Source: Pezizomycotina sp. ARF18 (Eukaryota > Ascomycota). Taken from it: 64,000 nucleotides of DNA. The position numbers and the translations under genes are program-made. Shown one piece after another: positions 22,924 to 36,400 of this stretch; the first letter of the stretch is position 1; each line of letters begins with the position of its first letter. The notes under the pieces are model-generated. The model ran no database searches. It had not been told where the DNA came from and was given only the letters and a program-made list of their open reading frames with translations. The stretch is taken from the NCBI GenBank assembly GCA_002224055.1, contig AZLU01000046.1, positions 170,566 to 234,565 on the forward strand, written 5' to 3'.

Positions 22924-24538
22924 TCAGCTTTGCGCGAGTTGAACCGCTTGCAGAACAACTTGCACCAAACTAAGTATAATACTAATTCCTCCGAAAATTG
23001 AGACTAGCCAGAACGTCCACCACTGTAATCTATCTCGCCTATCGAGGGCCAGCGCTTTCATAGAATCTGGTTTGAAGTCCCTTAGCTCCTTAAAAATAAC
23101 ATCAATCCGATCGTATAAAACTGGGAAATCACGACCAGCGTGATATATTGGGCGGTCCGCCGGCATATTTGGATCGGGAACCAGGCTGCTAATATCCTTC
23201 TTCGCGCAGATTATAGGTAAGAGTGCGTCGACTCTATAGCCAGAACTTCAATTGGTTTGAAATCTGACGAAATATTTTCGCGAGGCGACCGATTGCCCAA
23301 AGAGCAGACGGAAAGATAATAAAACCTCTTGTAGGAAGAGCGTTATGTCTTCAGCCGTGGCGCGGGATCGTAGCGATCTTTCTCGATGCTCGCGAAAGCG
23401 TATATTGGACCCCTCGACTTTAGCATTGCCAGACAAAACGACGGAAAACTGAATAGTTGATAGCGTTTTGGAAGATTTATCGTAGTCGAGATGCAGACTC
23501 AGAGTGTCAACCCATCGGATATTGACTCCAAGCAGTATGTGTAGCTTGTGAGCGTTCATGGAATCGGGGAATATAGGAACCCAAGACGACGCCATTTTGC
23601 TACTTTCTGATGCTACCTGAGCGCTCTCCGATGATCGCGCGGGTAATAGGTTACCGAATCCCTTAAGCAACACTGATAGTGGCCGCTCGGTAAATCGACG
23701 GGTACTTTGTAGTCATCAAAATATCATACCGGAGTCTGGCTCTGTGCGATTTATCGCCAGCTCGTTCAGAGAAAAAACATTAAACTCTGGAACATAGACC
23801 ATAGTCATCCACCCAAAACAGCAAATATCAGAAGTCTATGCGTGTCCAAAAGCTCCTCTGCTTCCTCTAAAACTTCTGTTTCCTGAAGGTGCTGTACTAT
23901 CTCGTCTATGGAAACGCCTTCATTGTTCCGTACAAACCGTCTTACGGATTTGAAGATGTGCTTAAAAGCGGACTTATCTGCAAGGGTGCACTTCCCGCTA
24001 TTGATACGAAGTTCCTTACCGATGCTGGAATATTAGGGTGTTGACGTTCGAGCCAGAATGGATACCAGTTGAGATCGACAACATCGATATTCGCCGTGGT
24101 AGTTGTGCTTTGCTCAGCTTCACCTGCTTCGTTTACAATCGGTGATAAGATGTAGCTGGGAGAAGAATTGAATCCCGAGGACCGCCTCCGAATTGCGGCT
24201 TTTATTGTCTAGTTAGCGAGTATGACACAAATAAAGATTGCTCATTTCTGCAAAACACCCGACCAGATAGAAGAGTGATAAAGTAATCTGGTGTATCGGT
24301 CTTACCGTAGCCATATGGTTGTTGGGAAATATCCTGAGTGCTATTGCGGTTATATAGCGGACGAACAGCGACGCGCACCCTATTCACGTATCGCCGGCCG
24401 TTTGAACCAAGAACGTCGAATCGGATATAGTTGATCGGGACCTCCACCTGAAACTAACTGGTTGCCAGCTGCAGTCGATGGTCGGCGATGACTGGTACTG
24501 TCCGACATCGAGGTATCTAGAGACAAAACCTTCTCCAT
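22924..24538 (-). CDS. Unnamed fungal protein with C-terminal membrane anchor, frame interrupted
   Basis: I recognise the layout of a widespread, uncharacterised Pezizomycotina family but know no function for it. Near the N-terminus (24440-24200) the reading is YGYGKTDTPDYFITLLSGRV. The middle has VDLNWYPFWLERQHPN (about 24085-24040) and EEAEELLDTHRLLIFAVLGW (about 23875-23815). Next is HKLHILLGVNIRWVDTLSLH LDYD (about 23555-23480), where HxLLGVxxxWxDxLxxHLDxD is the family's most constant part, then TLFLQEVLLSFRLLFGQS (about 23330-23280). The C-terminus has LALDRRDRLQWWTFWLVSIF (about 23065-23005) running into a hydrophobic helix and ending LVQVVLQAVQLAQS at 22924. One predicted membrane helix lies at the extreme C-terminus. 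The start at 24538 (MEKVLSLDTS) needs a frame change near 24450 to reach the conserved part. Confidence 0.7.
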
Positions 24539-25750
24539 GTTTCCCCTTTGATTTGTTTTATCAATATTTGGTTTTATTTATTTATGAATACGTATTAGAT
24601 GTATTAAAATGTGATTATAGTTAAAATTTGACGCAAGGCCTTGGAGAAATCAAGGGGATTGAGGTGGACGTCAACAAACTATCCTAGCCGTTGTATGTAT
24701 CTAGTCCTTATTTCATCAAATACAAGACTAGAGAAAACAAAGCATTCAGGGGTGATGCGCGAGTTATATACAGACCAGAAAACGCGTGTACATTGCTCCT
24801 GAACATTTTTTTCACTTGCTTGGGTTGTGTGACAGACTTAAATTCTTGACAAGGCTGTGGAGAATTAGAAGTGGGGTTAATTCGAGAGCAATCGTCTACA
24901 CGGGGAAGGAGTCTCCATAAATAGATTATAGAGCGAGATAAAGGCTCAATTCAGGTGCCTCGATTTTCCCTCAGTTCCTCTTATTTCACGTACGCCTCCT
25001 TATATTGGAGACTGCTAAATGTGGACGCGCACATGCATTCTGCTTATATTTTCCCTGTTGCTGCATATTTTCATAGTTTGGTTGATTAGAGACGCGTCGA
25101 CGCCGCAAATACATATTGCATTTTCGTAAATCGAGAGAATCATATCTCATAGAATGACTTAAAATAGCTTCGTGGTTGTTAACTAGAATCTAGTTCTACT
25201 GGAAAACATCTCCATGAAGTTTTTCCAAGTCGCTTGCTGGAACACTCTTCACGTGCTGAATCTTATTTGGCGCTAAGAGACACTAAAACGCGGCCGAGCC
25301 GTACCGTGAAGAAACTAAAAAGGACCTCCTCAAAATAACCCGACACTACGCACTAACCCTCAGCAATAACTAAATCTAGCTTGATATTTGTTAGAAGAGA
25401 CCGTATTTATCACGAAAGATATTCCATATGTTTTGTCTTAAGACAAATTGGAAGATGCGAGATATAAAGTGTATCCAGCGTATTATATTATTAGGCAAAC
25501 GAGTATGCCGATACCGAAATCTACCGATACCTGGGTAAATATAGGAATCGAGGCAGCTCACTATTCGCCCCCTCAGTTAAGCGCCGGGCCCTTATTCGCT
25601 CTCCTTCCCTATGTCACAACGAAGATTTTCAAGTTTCATATCGCAGTACGGCGAATAGTATCAAGAGGTATTTTGATCCTTCGGGTGATATGAGGGAAAG
25701 GGATTTAATGCATAAATCTATAAATCAATAAACAGTATCACATTATATAC
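24539..25750. promoter_or_regulatory. Divergent AT-rich intergenic region
   Basis: This separates the 5' end of the membrane-anchored gene (-) from the 5' end of the NLR-like gene (+) and must contain both promoters. No specific motif is claimed. Open frames within it are short and unlike known families. Confidence 0.4.
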
Positions 25751-28700
25751 ATGCCCGCCGTTATATCCTCTTCAATAACTCCGGCCGGCGGTCCGTCGAC
25801 TCCTAGTCCATTATGGCAAGCTGCGATCGATAGGTACTACGATGAGCTCAGGAAAGGAGGGATCAAGAAAAATGCAGCTATCGATAGGGATCTGTGGATA
25901 TCAGAAGCCAGATGATCTTTTGCAGCAGATTCAGGCGCTCGTGCACTGAGTCTCAATCGCCGAGCGCCTGGTCGAGGATGCTTCGACAATTTGAACCAAT
26001 CATTCTTCGACTTAACGATTTCATTGCTATCGTTTCGGTGGCTATGGACATGGATACCCGCGTCGCAGCTGTGATATGGGGATCATTAGGCTTATTTTGA
26101 AGGTGGGCTGCGCTATTGACTATCGTCCTCTAACCCAAAGTAATGGAAAGGCTGAAAGCTGACATGTACATGTAGTTTGCTCAACCGGCGTTACCAGACT
26201 TGGTTAACATGTTCGAAGAATTGGAGAAAACACTTCCGCGCCTCAGTCAATATGAACGGCAGTTGCCTATGACAGACAAGCTGGAGATGGGCTAATCGAT
26301 ATATACACGGAGATAATCGTGTTCTGCGCACATACAATCACAGCATTCCGTAACAACCCGCACATCCTCAGAAGTCGAGTTGCATGGTCAACTTTCAACA
26401 ATGACTTTACGCGAGTCATCTCGAACATCCGCAATCTTTCGCGAAACGTTGATGAGATTGCGGATATGATCCGGCTTTCACGAGAGAACCAGACAACCGA
26501 GACTTTAGAAGCAATTAAGAATCTCAAGGGCCTCAAGATATCAGACGTTGATCTTCCGTGCTTTATGATACCCTATGGAATCAATCAAAGATTTTTTGGA
26601 AGATCTTCTGAGCTTGATGCCTCAAGGCCGAGCTTGACCCGCAAGAAAACAGCGAAGGCTTGAAAGTCAAGGCAATTTATGGACTCGGTGGTGTCGGCAA
26701 GACTCAACTCACCGCGCATTACGCCAACGCTTCAATGAATTCAAAAGCCTTCGATGTAATCGCGTGGATACATTCCGAGACACAATAAAATTGATCCAAT
26801 CTCTCTCGAGCTTTGCGGCTAAGTTAGGCCTCATCAAAGGAAGCGAGAGCGCCGAGGATGACTATAAGGCGGCCTATAAAGTTCGCGATTGGCTTAATAC
26901 TACGGAGCACAACTTCCTCCTGATCTTCGATAACGTGGAGAAAGCCGAAGACTTGCAGCAAATATGGCCTGCAAGTACGAGAGGATCGATTATCATCACG
27001 ACCAGATCACCAGCCGTAGCAATGAAACGCACGTCCAATGTGATGCATCTAGAATGCTTTGGAGAGGACGCCGGCACGGAAGCGCTGTACAAACTCACCC
27101 GAAATCAACCATCGAGCGACGAGGATGCTAACGCTGCGAAGGAGATATGCCAACTTCTAGGCGGATTACCTTTGGCTTTGGTCTACATCAGTGAATTTAT
27201 CCATAACCGTGGCTGCTCGTACGAAGAGTTTCTTGCCTTGTACAAAAATCTGCCGAGAAGATCATCGCGAGGTCCGAAGCGCCGGTAGAATATGATTTCA
27301 ACCTTAACACAGTCTGGGAGTTCTCGTTCGAAACTTGTCTCCTGAATCGACGACGCTGTTAAACTTGCTTCCTTTCTTTGATCCGATGTAATACCAGAGC
27401 GGATACTGACGAATCCGAAAGCTGGCATCACTGATGATCAATTCGAGTTTTTATATGACGATCTGGAGTAGGCCCTTCCTCTCATGAATTCCTCATCTAA
27501 AGAAAATTTACTTAGGCTAATGCGCTGAAACTACTTTAGCTTTGGAGATGCAGTAATAGAATTGACTAAAGCCTCGTTAATTACTCGTCTATCTTCCTCG
27601 AAAGCACTATCTATACATCGTCTCGTCCAACTAAACGTATTCATGCGACTTCCAAAAGCGGAAAGGGTAGTCTTCCTCGACGTCGCGATCCGAATGCTAT
27701 ACTTCGGATTTCCAAATACTTGGAACAAGAGGCGACCAACAAGGCCACGGCTGGTCTTCTTGGGAAACGTGCAGCGCTATTCTACCTCATGTCAGCTGGC
27801 TCATGAAATTAACTGAGAAATACAAGCTCAAAGCCACCGAGCAAGATCTCTACGCCGAGTTAATCTTCCGTGCGGGGACTTATCTATGGAGAAAGAGCAG
27901 CCGACGCTGGCGCAGTCGTTTTTTGACTTTGGATTGGGGCTTGATATTGACCGTTCATCGCTAATATGCGCGCAAGCTTACCGTCTTTCTGGCAACATCG
28001 CCCTGGACATTCCTCAACCACGTAAGGCATTAGCAAGTTTTCTACAAGCTCTCGAATTACGTGAGAAACTCGAGGAACCCGACTCACCGCCCATCGCCGA
28101 CGTATATGACGCAATCGCCTGCGCCTATACCGAGATGGGAAAAGTAAACGAAGCGCTAGATTACCTCGCGAAAGCGACCGCCATCCACGAAAAGCACGGC
28201 AGCCGCATGGCGAGGACTAAGCCATCTACGCCATGACGTACCTCCGCGCTCAGCGGCCGGAAGACTCACTAGCGGCGTTAAACGACTGCTGGAGGCTGCA
28301 AAACCTCAGCCAGGCGGAAATTGAAAAGTCGAAATATCCAAAGCACAGCGGTGACATCGTACTTCTGGCGCGGATTAAGTACATGCGAAGCGAGAAGAAA
28401 GAGGCGAGGGAATTAGCGTCCCGTACTATTACGATTCGCAAGGGGCTGTTTGGGGATAAAGGGCCGCGAGTGGCGGATTCGATGTTTATCGTTGCGCGTA
28501 TGCTCGAAGCTGAGAACGAGGATATCTTGGCTGCTAAATTATTTAGGGAGATTATAGAGATGAGTACGGGAATGCCGGAGATGAAGGCCATTCGGCACGA
28601 GGGTTGTGGTTTTTGGCAGCTGTTGAAACGAAGATGGGCTATCTTGGTGAGGCCAGTATGCATAGAGAGAAAGCTAAGGAGGAGCGAGACAGGATTGAGG

Positions 28701-28768
28701 GCAGGGAGGCAGCAGATGATGACACTGACGACGCATTTATGAACCTCGTAGGATGGATGCTATGGTAG
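25751..28768 (+). CDS. NLR-like STAND protein: N-terminal helical domain, NB-ARC, TPR repeats; frame interrupted
   Basis: Fungal NLR-like proteins act as nucleotide-switched sensors in non-self recognition or cell death; the trigger here is unknown. The start ATG at 25751 opens MPAVISSSITPAGG, followed by WQAAIDRYYDELRKGG and DFIAIVSVAMDMDTRVAAVI. This resembles the DUF7708-type N-domain of fungal NLRs. The NB-ARC shows Walker A GLGGVGKT (26681-26704), Walker B LLIFDNVE (about 26918-26941), the sensor IIITTRS (about 26989-27009) and GGLPLAL (about 27160-27180). A helical linker leads to TPR-type repeats (about 27900-28600: DIPQPRKALASFLQALELRE; MGKVNEALDYLAKATAIHEK; KKEARELASRTITIRKGLFG). The end is AFMNLVGWMLW stop at 28768. 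All nucleotide-binding motifs are kept. Frame changes include GG at 25896-25897 and CC at 25908-25909, each restored by one more base of the same run, and T4 at 26095-26098. About 900-1000 residues are expected. It converges with RQC2, leaving a 144-bp gap. Confidence 0.85.
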
Positions 28769-28912
28769 TTCGTAAACTACTCTCTCCACTGTCTACTCCT
28801 TGCAACGATGTCTTCTCAAACCATGAGACTTAGTTTAGGATATCAAAGCTATGATGATTAATTACAAAATAAGATATCTATGCTGAAACTTTTATACAAC
28901 AAAAACGCCCGC

Positions 28913-31900
28913 CTATTTCTTTCCTTTCTTTCCGCCACCCTTTCCGCCTCCGAGCCTTTACCCTTGCCGCTGTCTCTCTCTTCGTAGTTCTTTTTCGAGG
29001 ATTTGCCTTTGTCACCTTTATCTAACCCTCCGCCGGTCATCATTACCTTCATCCTGGTAACTGGAACAGCTTGAGCAATCTCAGCACCCTGCCACGCCTT
29101 AACAAGCTGCTTTCCTTCGGGAGAAGCCGGCTTCGTCCTTTTCTTTCCCTTTGTCGTCTTCTGCTTCCCTCTTCTTCCCTTTGGAATCTTTAGATCCTTT
29201 TCGCCGACTCTCAGCCACCGCTCTACTATCTCGCGCGTAGCTTTACCCTTCTTGTCATTGCCGGCTGGATTTTAGCTTTCCATTGGTACTTTTGCAATGC
29301 GCTCCAGGGAGCGCAGATGGGAACAGGAATAACATCCGAAGCATTTGCTTCAGCCTTTCCTTCTCCGTCTACTTTCTCTTCTTCTGCAGATTCAGCAGGA
29401 GCAGCAGGTGGCGCAGGTAATATAGCAGCCAAATCACTCATCAGAAGCGTGCTATCTGGAGCATAACCTTCTTCAAAGTCAAAGTAATTCTCCGCATTCT
29501 CCTTCCGCGTCTTCTCACCCTCCAGTGTCTTCTCCGCAGCCTTCGCCTGTATCGCACGCATCCGCTCCTGCTTCTCGATCGCGGCCAGCTGCGCCGCGCT
29601 CTGCTTCTTCTCCGGAGCTGGTCCACCACCGGAATTCGCCGAAACAGAACCGAGTAACCGTAACGCTTCCTGCCGTTCGAGTTCGTCTTGGTCTGCGTAC
29701 TTTTCCTTCATCTTCTTCTGCTTGCCTTTCTTACCCCGGACTTGTGGCTGCTGCTGCTGCTTTATTTTACCCTGCTGACTGGGCGTTGCTGAGCGGGATG
29801 GGTTTTCAGATGCGGTTTGCGAGTCGGATAGTTTGTTTTTGCCTTTCTTTAGGTCGCGTTTTTCTTTGGCGGAGAGGTGCTTGCGGCCGCCGGCTGCGGA
29901 TCCGGCGTTGCTACCTGTTTCGTCGGCTTCGTCGGCTACTAAGAGAGTTGCAACGGAAGATTCGATGGACGGCTCCGCGGCTTCTACAGTCGCATCTTGA
30001 GCGGGAGTATTCTCATCTTCGATTTTTGTGTCTGGGAACTCATCATCTTCGTCGTCGCTATCCTCTTGCTTATCCTCCACATGCTCTTCATCTTCATCAG
30101 CGCCGGATTCTAGCTTCGTATCGGGGAATTCCTCATCTTCGCTATCTTCCTCTTCTTTAGCTTCACCGTCTTGCCCCTCTTGTGCCTCCTTGGTGTCACC
30201 GTCTTCAGCACCATCCTCCTCATCGTCATCTGCATTCTCGGTACCGGCAGCTTTCTTCGCCACCCACCCGATAGCAAATCCCATGACGAGCATCGCAGGC
30301 GGCAGCCACTTCTTATCCCCTTCACCGCCAGATCACCCACCGGTAGTACCTGCCCGCCGGCGCCGATCTTTGATACCTGGTCGTAATCCACCCACACGCC
30401 GATATAACCTGTTTATTATCCACGCCTTCGACGTGCACACCGCGAGCGTACCCGCCTGCGAGAGCGTAGCGGGTGGTATAGGATCCTTCGCCGTCGCCGG
30501 ATTATTCTTCACGATAACGTGACAAGACCCCTGCGGGTCGGCGTGAACGTAGACGTCACCGCGCTTGAAGTACTTCTTGTACAGCATTTCCGTCTGCGTC
30601 GCGTCGCGGGCGCCGAGGACGAGGTAACCTTCGCTGCTCTTGAACCAGAAGAACTTCTCCCACCAGCCCTGCTTACGCAGGTTTCGCAGCTCCATCTTTT
30701 CGGCTTTGAGACCTTTCTTTAGGTCTGCTTGTATGCGCTTTTCTTGGCTTTTTAGCGCTTTTTTTTCGTTTTGTAGGGTTTTGGATTGTTGCTCCGCTGC
30801 GGATTTTCTGCTGTCGTAGTAGTGGCGGGCGTTCTTGTATGAGTTTAGTGAGAGCTGGACCTCTACTTTGATGACGCTAGTCGGAGTTGACTGCGCTGCG
30901 GCGCCTTCGTCTCCCGAGTCCTCGCTGGCGGTCTCATCCCCTTCGTCGTCTTCGGATTCATCTCCATCTCCCGTTCCCAAGTTTAACACAATCGTATTCT
31001 CCGCCAATTTCAGTGAATCTATCATCTCCGCGACGGGGTTCTGCCGCTGCCGTTCACGATCTATCAGCTGCGCGATATCACCCAATCCATACCCCTAGCA
31101 ACGAGACTGTTCACAGCAGCAATGGCCTCATCAACCCTTTCGGCATTATTCTCGATCGCCTCGGCGCGCATGATATGTAGCTCCTGCTGCTTATTGAGCC
31201 CTTCCACAAGCGCTTCGTGCTTCTTCCTGGCGTTTTCGAGCTTCTGCGCCGCCTGCGCGTGCTTCTCATTTATCCTCGCGGAAAGCTTCTGTGATTCGAT
31301 GGAGGAGTAGAACTTGTCGACGGTGTTGTTATAGCCCTCGACTTCGATGACGTGGTAGGTGTCTTCCTTGTTTAGGAATTGGGTCGGGAGGAAAGGGTGG
31401 AAGTCGTCGTAGAGGTAGCCGTCCTTGTCCATGTTAGGGACAACGTTGGACATTTCCTCCTCTTCGGCTTCGGCGGCCGCGCGGTCTTCAGCTGATTTGC
31501 TGGACTCCGCGGGCTCGTCGAATTCGCCGCCGAATTTGACCGTCTTCTTTTCCTTCTGCTTGTCCTTGTCGGGTTGTTGCGCGGCATGCTTATCCGCGGC
31601 TTCTTCGCGATGATGTACCCCTTTACGGATTTGCCGCTGGCCAGCTCCGCTACTATCGTTTGCCCCTTCTTCAGGGCATCTAAGACCTTTTCGCAGAGTT
31701 CCTCATCCTCGAGCGTATCAGCGGCTTTGATCGACGGATCCACACCGGCTTCGAGCAGTATGTGCTCTATTAAAGTAGGTGACAGTTGGGTAAACTTCAG
31801 CCGCAGCGCATCCTTGAGCTTATCCTCCTTCTTCTTCTTCTTCGGCTGTTTCTTCTGCGGAGCTTGCTTCTGCTGGTTTCCTTTACCCTTCCCGCCGCGC

Positions 31901-32600
31901 TTTTTCTCGGCCTTAACTTCCCTCTCCTCTTGCTGCTGCTGCTCCTGCGCCGCCGAATCCTCCGCCGCAGCACTCTCCAGCGCCTCTTTTAACCGTTCCA
32001 TCGTAATATTCAACTCCTCCCATCCTTTCACACCTTGCTTGTCATCAATAGTGTACTTCTCCCCGACGGCAACCTTCGTCGTCCCCGTAACATTCCCCTC
32101 ATCGTCCTTATCCACCGTAACGACGACCCTATGTACCGCCAATATCTTATTCTCCCGGTCCGTAAGAATAACATTCCCCCCGCAAAAACTCAATGAACAA
32201 CCTGTACAAGCCGTCAGTGAAGTCTAGCTGCAGTATCCGGTCGGTGCCGATCTGGCGTATACCCGTCACCTGCGCGTCTTCAAGTGCTTCCGCAGCTTCG
32301 ATACGAACGCGGACGGGGTGGGCGCTACGGTACGTGAGAAGGCGGATAAATGTGCGCGGATACCCGAGTTGACGAGGAGGATGTGCTTCGAGGTTAGGGT
32401 GTGGAACTTGAGCTGAAAGATTTGCGAGGTTACATCGTGGATGTTCGTGAGGCGGTGGTCGAGGAGGGTGGAGGAGAGCTCGTGGGCTATGACCTAGATT
32501 GGAGAAGCGAAGTGATTAGTGGGGGACCAACTAAAAGCAGCGCAGACGCCCTTAGAGCTCCGTTTCACCTTGATGTCTAGGGAAGTAATCGCAGCTTCAT
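28913..32600 (-). CDS. RQC2: RQC2/TAE2 (NEMF, NFACT family) ribosome quality control subunit, frame interrupted
   Basis: In eukaryotes this cytosolic protein binds stalled 60S peptidyl-tRNA complexes with the Ltn1 ligase and recruits charged tRNA to add CAT tails. The start at 32600 reads MK-x-R then, after one missing T (TT at 32587-32588), TSLDIK. The family start is MKQRFxSLD with the functional Asp9. An intron fits at 32494-32568 (75 bp, donor GTGAAA, branch-like CACTAATCAC, acceptor TAG), joining SLDIK to VIAHELSSTLLDHRL. GTDRILQLDF (near 32240) holds the Asp-Arg pair needed for tail synthesis in yeast. NFACT-M and a coiled coil follow (31450-31080), then the NFACT-R core (RKQGWWEKFFWFKSSEGYLV and YVHADPQGSCHVIVKNN, about 30690-30510). 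After that come a long Glu/Asp-rich linker (30280-29950) and the C-terminal AVPVTRMKVMMTGGG (about 29065). The last codons (GGKGGGKKGKK, stop 28913-28915) are in a different frame from the preceding block. At least five frame breaks are one-base homopolymer shortfalls. Confidence 0.93.
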
Positions 32601-33400
32601 GGTTTCTAGGAGCTAGTGTTGATTCCTTTGAGATCGTTCGATGAGTGAAATGATGTACTCTGAATGTGCGCCAGGATCTTGGCCTTGTTGAGAGAACTGG
32701 AAGCGTCAAGGACCTGTTGCGGGATGGTGGGGCGTATTTGTAAGAAATAAAAGAAAGGAATGAAGGAAGGAAGGAAGACTCATTGAAAGACTCGGAAGAT
32801 CAAAAAGCTCCGTCATGCTTGTTGAGGCAAAATTAAGTGTGACTCCATTTCCTTCTTTGATTACATTACGACACGTGCGGGGAAATCTGCACGCTCGTAT
32901 CAGGTCCCTTGGGAGGTTTTTCTGGTTGAATTAAATCAATTCTTTTTATTTCTGCAGTAAGCCATAATTTCTTAACATATTTCTTATAGAAGGAAATATA
33001 AATAACAAACAATTAAAACTATGCACAACCAAATCTTGACAGTCAACAAGACGTCTTACAAGGTAAACAACTATACGACCAGATTTTATCGGAGAAACAA
33101 CAGTATTCTTCTTTAAACTCAATACAAAGGGGCCATATAGACCATTCGCTCCTTTTATACCAAAGTTTATCGCACTTCAGATCTAGAGCTAGATTTCGGA
33201 GATAATGGCTACTCAGCAGTCGCAAGTAATGGCATACGCCTATATTACAACGTCTGAGATTCGCTGATGAAGCGACGACGACTAAAACCATAAAACGTGG
33301 TATTAATGAAAGAGTAAACACTTATATCTCTAGACATGAAACATCTGCCATGCCGAGACCTGGGGTATACATTCGTTCAGAGTTCTGCACGAATGAAGAC
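32601..33400. promoter_or_regulatory. RQC2 upstream region
   Basis: Noncoding sequence between the RQC2 start and array 2, presumably including the RQC2 promoter. A short GGAA-rich tract (about 32750-32777) is present. No gene is recognised. Confidence 0.4.
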
Positions 33401-36400
33401 TAAATGCTGAGCGCCGGTAGGGCCTCATAAAATGGCACTTGACAAGTTACATATCTCATCTTGAAAAGAAATCGCGATGTATACCGCCGAGGAAACTATC
33501 TGGTTGGCTACAAAGAAAGCCGAAAGATAGATATATATACACTTGCGACCAGATTCTCGCCGCCTATAAAACTACTGTGATGAAATACCGTCTTCATTCG
33601 ACAGTAAGGGTCAAGACACAGACCTCTACCAATATCGTAATCCCACTCGCGTCAGATGGCGACAAGCACAACGGACAGAAATCTATTGGTTGTATACATG
33701 AGAATTGATATTAAACTCAGATTGCGCTACGATATCCAGAGAAACTAGAAAAGAAATCCGAAATGCCGAAACGCCGGCAAATACAGGCCCCAAGGTAAAC
33801 ATTTCTGTTCAATTTTTGTTTTACAGAAACGAGTCATAAATGTAGAATATTTCTTCGCTTAAAACTGGATGTCGCTAAGACATAACATGCGCCTGAAGGC
33901 TTGAAGCCTGATAATTGAGAAATCCTATCCAGTCTAATCTTGAAACCTCCGTACACAAATAATAAGCACTTCGAGACGAATTATTTTTTTGAGCAGGCAA
34001 TTTGTTTCGCTGTTCCTCACTCAACAAACAAAATACAGTCCCCTACAAGAGTCTTGAGTTATATTGAGCTATGTAGTAGAATGTGGTAGCTGTAAAGGAA
34101 GAAAGAAGGTGCATCCGTTGAAACCATATTGCCAGCACCATCGAAGTTCAGCAGAAGCCGATCCTAACTCATATCTAGACATGGTCCCTTAGCATTCTGC
34201 GGCCTCATAAATCTCCAACAAAGACGCTCGTTTGGGATTAATATCCCCACCAGTAATGATTGATATTTAAAGAATCGCGCAATCCCGGAGCTTGCGATAC
34301 CACGCGAAAATTCTTTCCGGCTATGTTCGACCGACTACACTTGAAGCAGGCCCTCCATACTTGTAAGCGAGATATTTTGGGGCCGCTGATTTACTTATAA
34401 AGCCACTAGCCTCATTGAAAATTGTGTCAACATCCATCTCCTCCTCCTCCATGCGATACGACTTTAGAATCTGCGAGTTCTCCGAGTATTACAACCTAAG
34501 AAGAGGGGCCCTGGCTCACAGTTCGGCGTTTTCACGAGAGCAACACGAAATCCTATTATTAACTGAGGAAAACAAATCGCGACATAATCTATGCTATTAG
34601 CAATCCTACATGCGAATGAAAGGAACACCGACGCTCATGTCATTAGATACTATGATCGATCTTGTTCATTTACTTCCTAATTTTAGGTAGTGATATGATG
34701 TCTTAAAACCTACAGATTAAATGCAAGCGTTGTACGAATAGCGCGCTTTACATTCCTAAATCGTAGCTAAAAATCTCCCCTCGCCCAATATGATATTACT
34801 GTACGTTATGCTACGCGGCTATTGAGGGGGAAAACTGCCTATAAACCTCCTACAAGTTACGATTTAGTGTTTAAACCGGTACTATTGCAAACTATCATAT
34901 TAAACGCTGCTAATACTACTGATGATATGGAACTCATTCTTAATTTAACAAGAGCTTACGAGTAGAAGACTGCATTCTCAGAAACGATAAGTTCAGAAAA
35001 CCATGTTTCCCCAGCGGATACTTTCGGTCACTGCGATCCTACGAACCTTCGCATTCTCATAAATAATCTATTAAGCGGTGCGGCGGAGTATGATACGGAT
35101 GGATCCACATTACATACGACCAAGAGAGTTAAGTAATAGATCGTACTCCAAGTCCTAACCCCGAGCTCAAATTTAGGCATTCCGAAATAGCAAGTTTGTG
35201 AGCTACATGAACAGCTGCCTAGGGGAAGAAGCCGTATAAATATTACCACAAGCTGAGTACCCGATAAATGAGCGTTACACGTAGAATAAATTCCTGTCCT
35301 CATAGAACTGGGCGAAACTTCATGGACAAAGAGTTTCTTTCAAGAACGCTGATGAGTGATTTGGAGCCTTCAACGGGTTATAAGAGTATGCGTTGGATTA
35401 TAGTATCGCTATCCTATTCTAGAAAAATAATACCGTCCAGAAGTCCCGTGAGATACCCCCAATTCGAAAAGCAGTTTTTGGGGCGATTTCTCAGGTTGAA
35501 GCGCGTCCACGGATAGAGATTTATCTCGTCCTCCTGGACCTCGATAACGCTAATCGTGCGTGGTCGAAGTAGATCCATAGTCCAAGTCGAACTGCCCCTC
35601 TACCGCACACGGACTATTCATGATGAAACGATAAGATCCATACAGCAACCCATGGAGCACTATGCTCTTTCCATACTTCAAACGAACCGAATCCAGAAGC
35701 TTCATAAGACCCTCGAGCCTCGATATACAAAAACGCGGCGTTTCGGAAACCCTATAAAATCGAAGGAGTTCGGCAACTTAATAATCTCTTCCATCATCGG
35801 TCGCAAGGCAATTCGATACTCACACGGCGTTTCAGCCCCATTTATATAATAAGAACAAATGAGGAAGCTGCACCGACGTGCCCGATATTGACGAAGCGAC
35901 CTCTATGACGTTCCGATAGCCAAACATACCCACCTAAAGCGAACGACACCACCAGGGAAAGGATGATAATCCGTTGACTTCTGCAACTTTGGACGGTCAC
36001 CTTTTTCGGTGGGGCGACATAAAATGCAGATTGTAACAATAGTTTGTACCTTGCTAAGATACGAGAGAGCGATATTTCACATCAACAACACCTCGCGAGC
36101 GTTAGGAGCCTTCCGATACTTTACTCCAATAACAGAGAGCCTCCTATACCAGGGTGGACTTCACATCGTTAACATACCATTGCTTCATAATCCTCGAGAA
36201 CAACTATCTACCTACCACCTTTCCTAATTACGATGCCGCAACAGTATATAGTACGCAACTCATCGGATAGGATGTCCCTTTCATGCAATGTTGGAAACCT
36301 ATATTTCTCATTAAAACGTCTTTGCATCGTAGGCGAAGAAATTTGATAGACCATCGCAATGGCCAGAGTCCTTTAATACGATGGTGTACTTTACTATTGC

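Noticed and set aside
29525-30522. Long Ser-rich open frames on the + strand opposite RQC2
   Set aside because: They are antisense shadows of the acidic, Glu/Asp-rich RQC2 linker (GAA/GAT read backward gives Ser/Leu codons).
31574-32227. 217-codon + strand open frame opposite RQC2
   Set aside because: It is an antisense shadow of the Lys/Glu-rich NFACT-M region of RQC2, with no independent family features.
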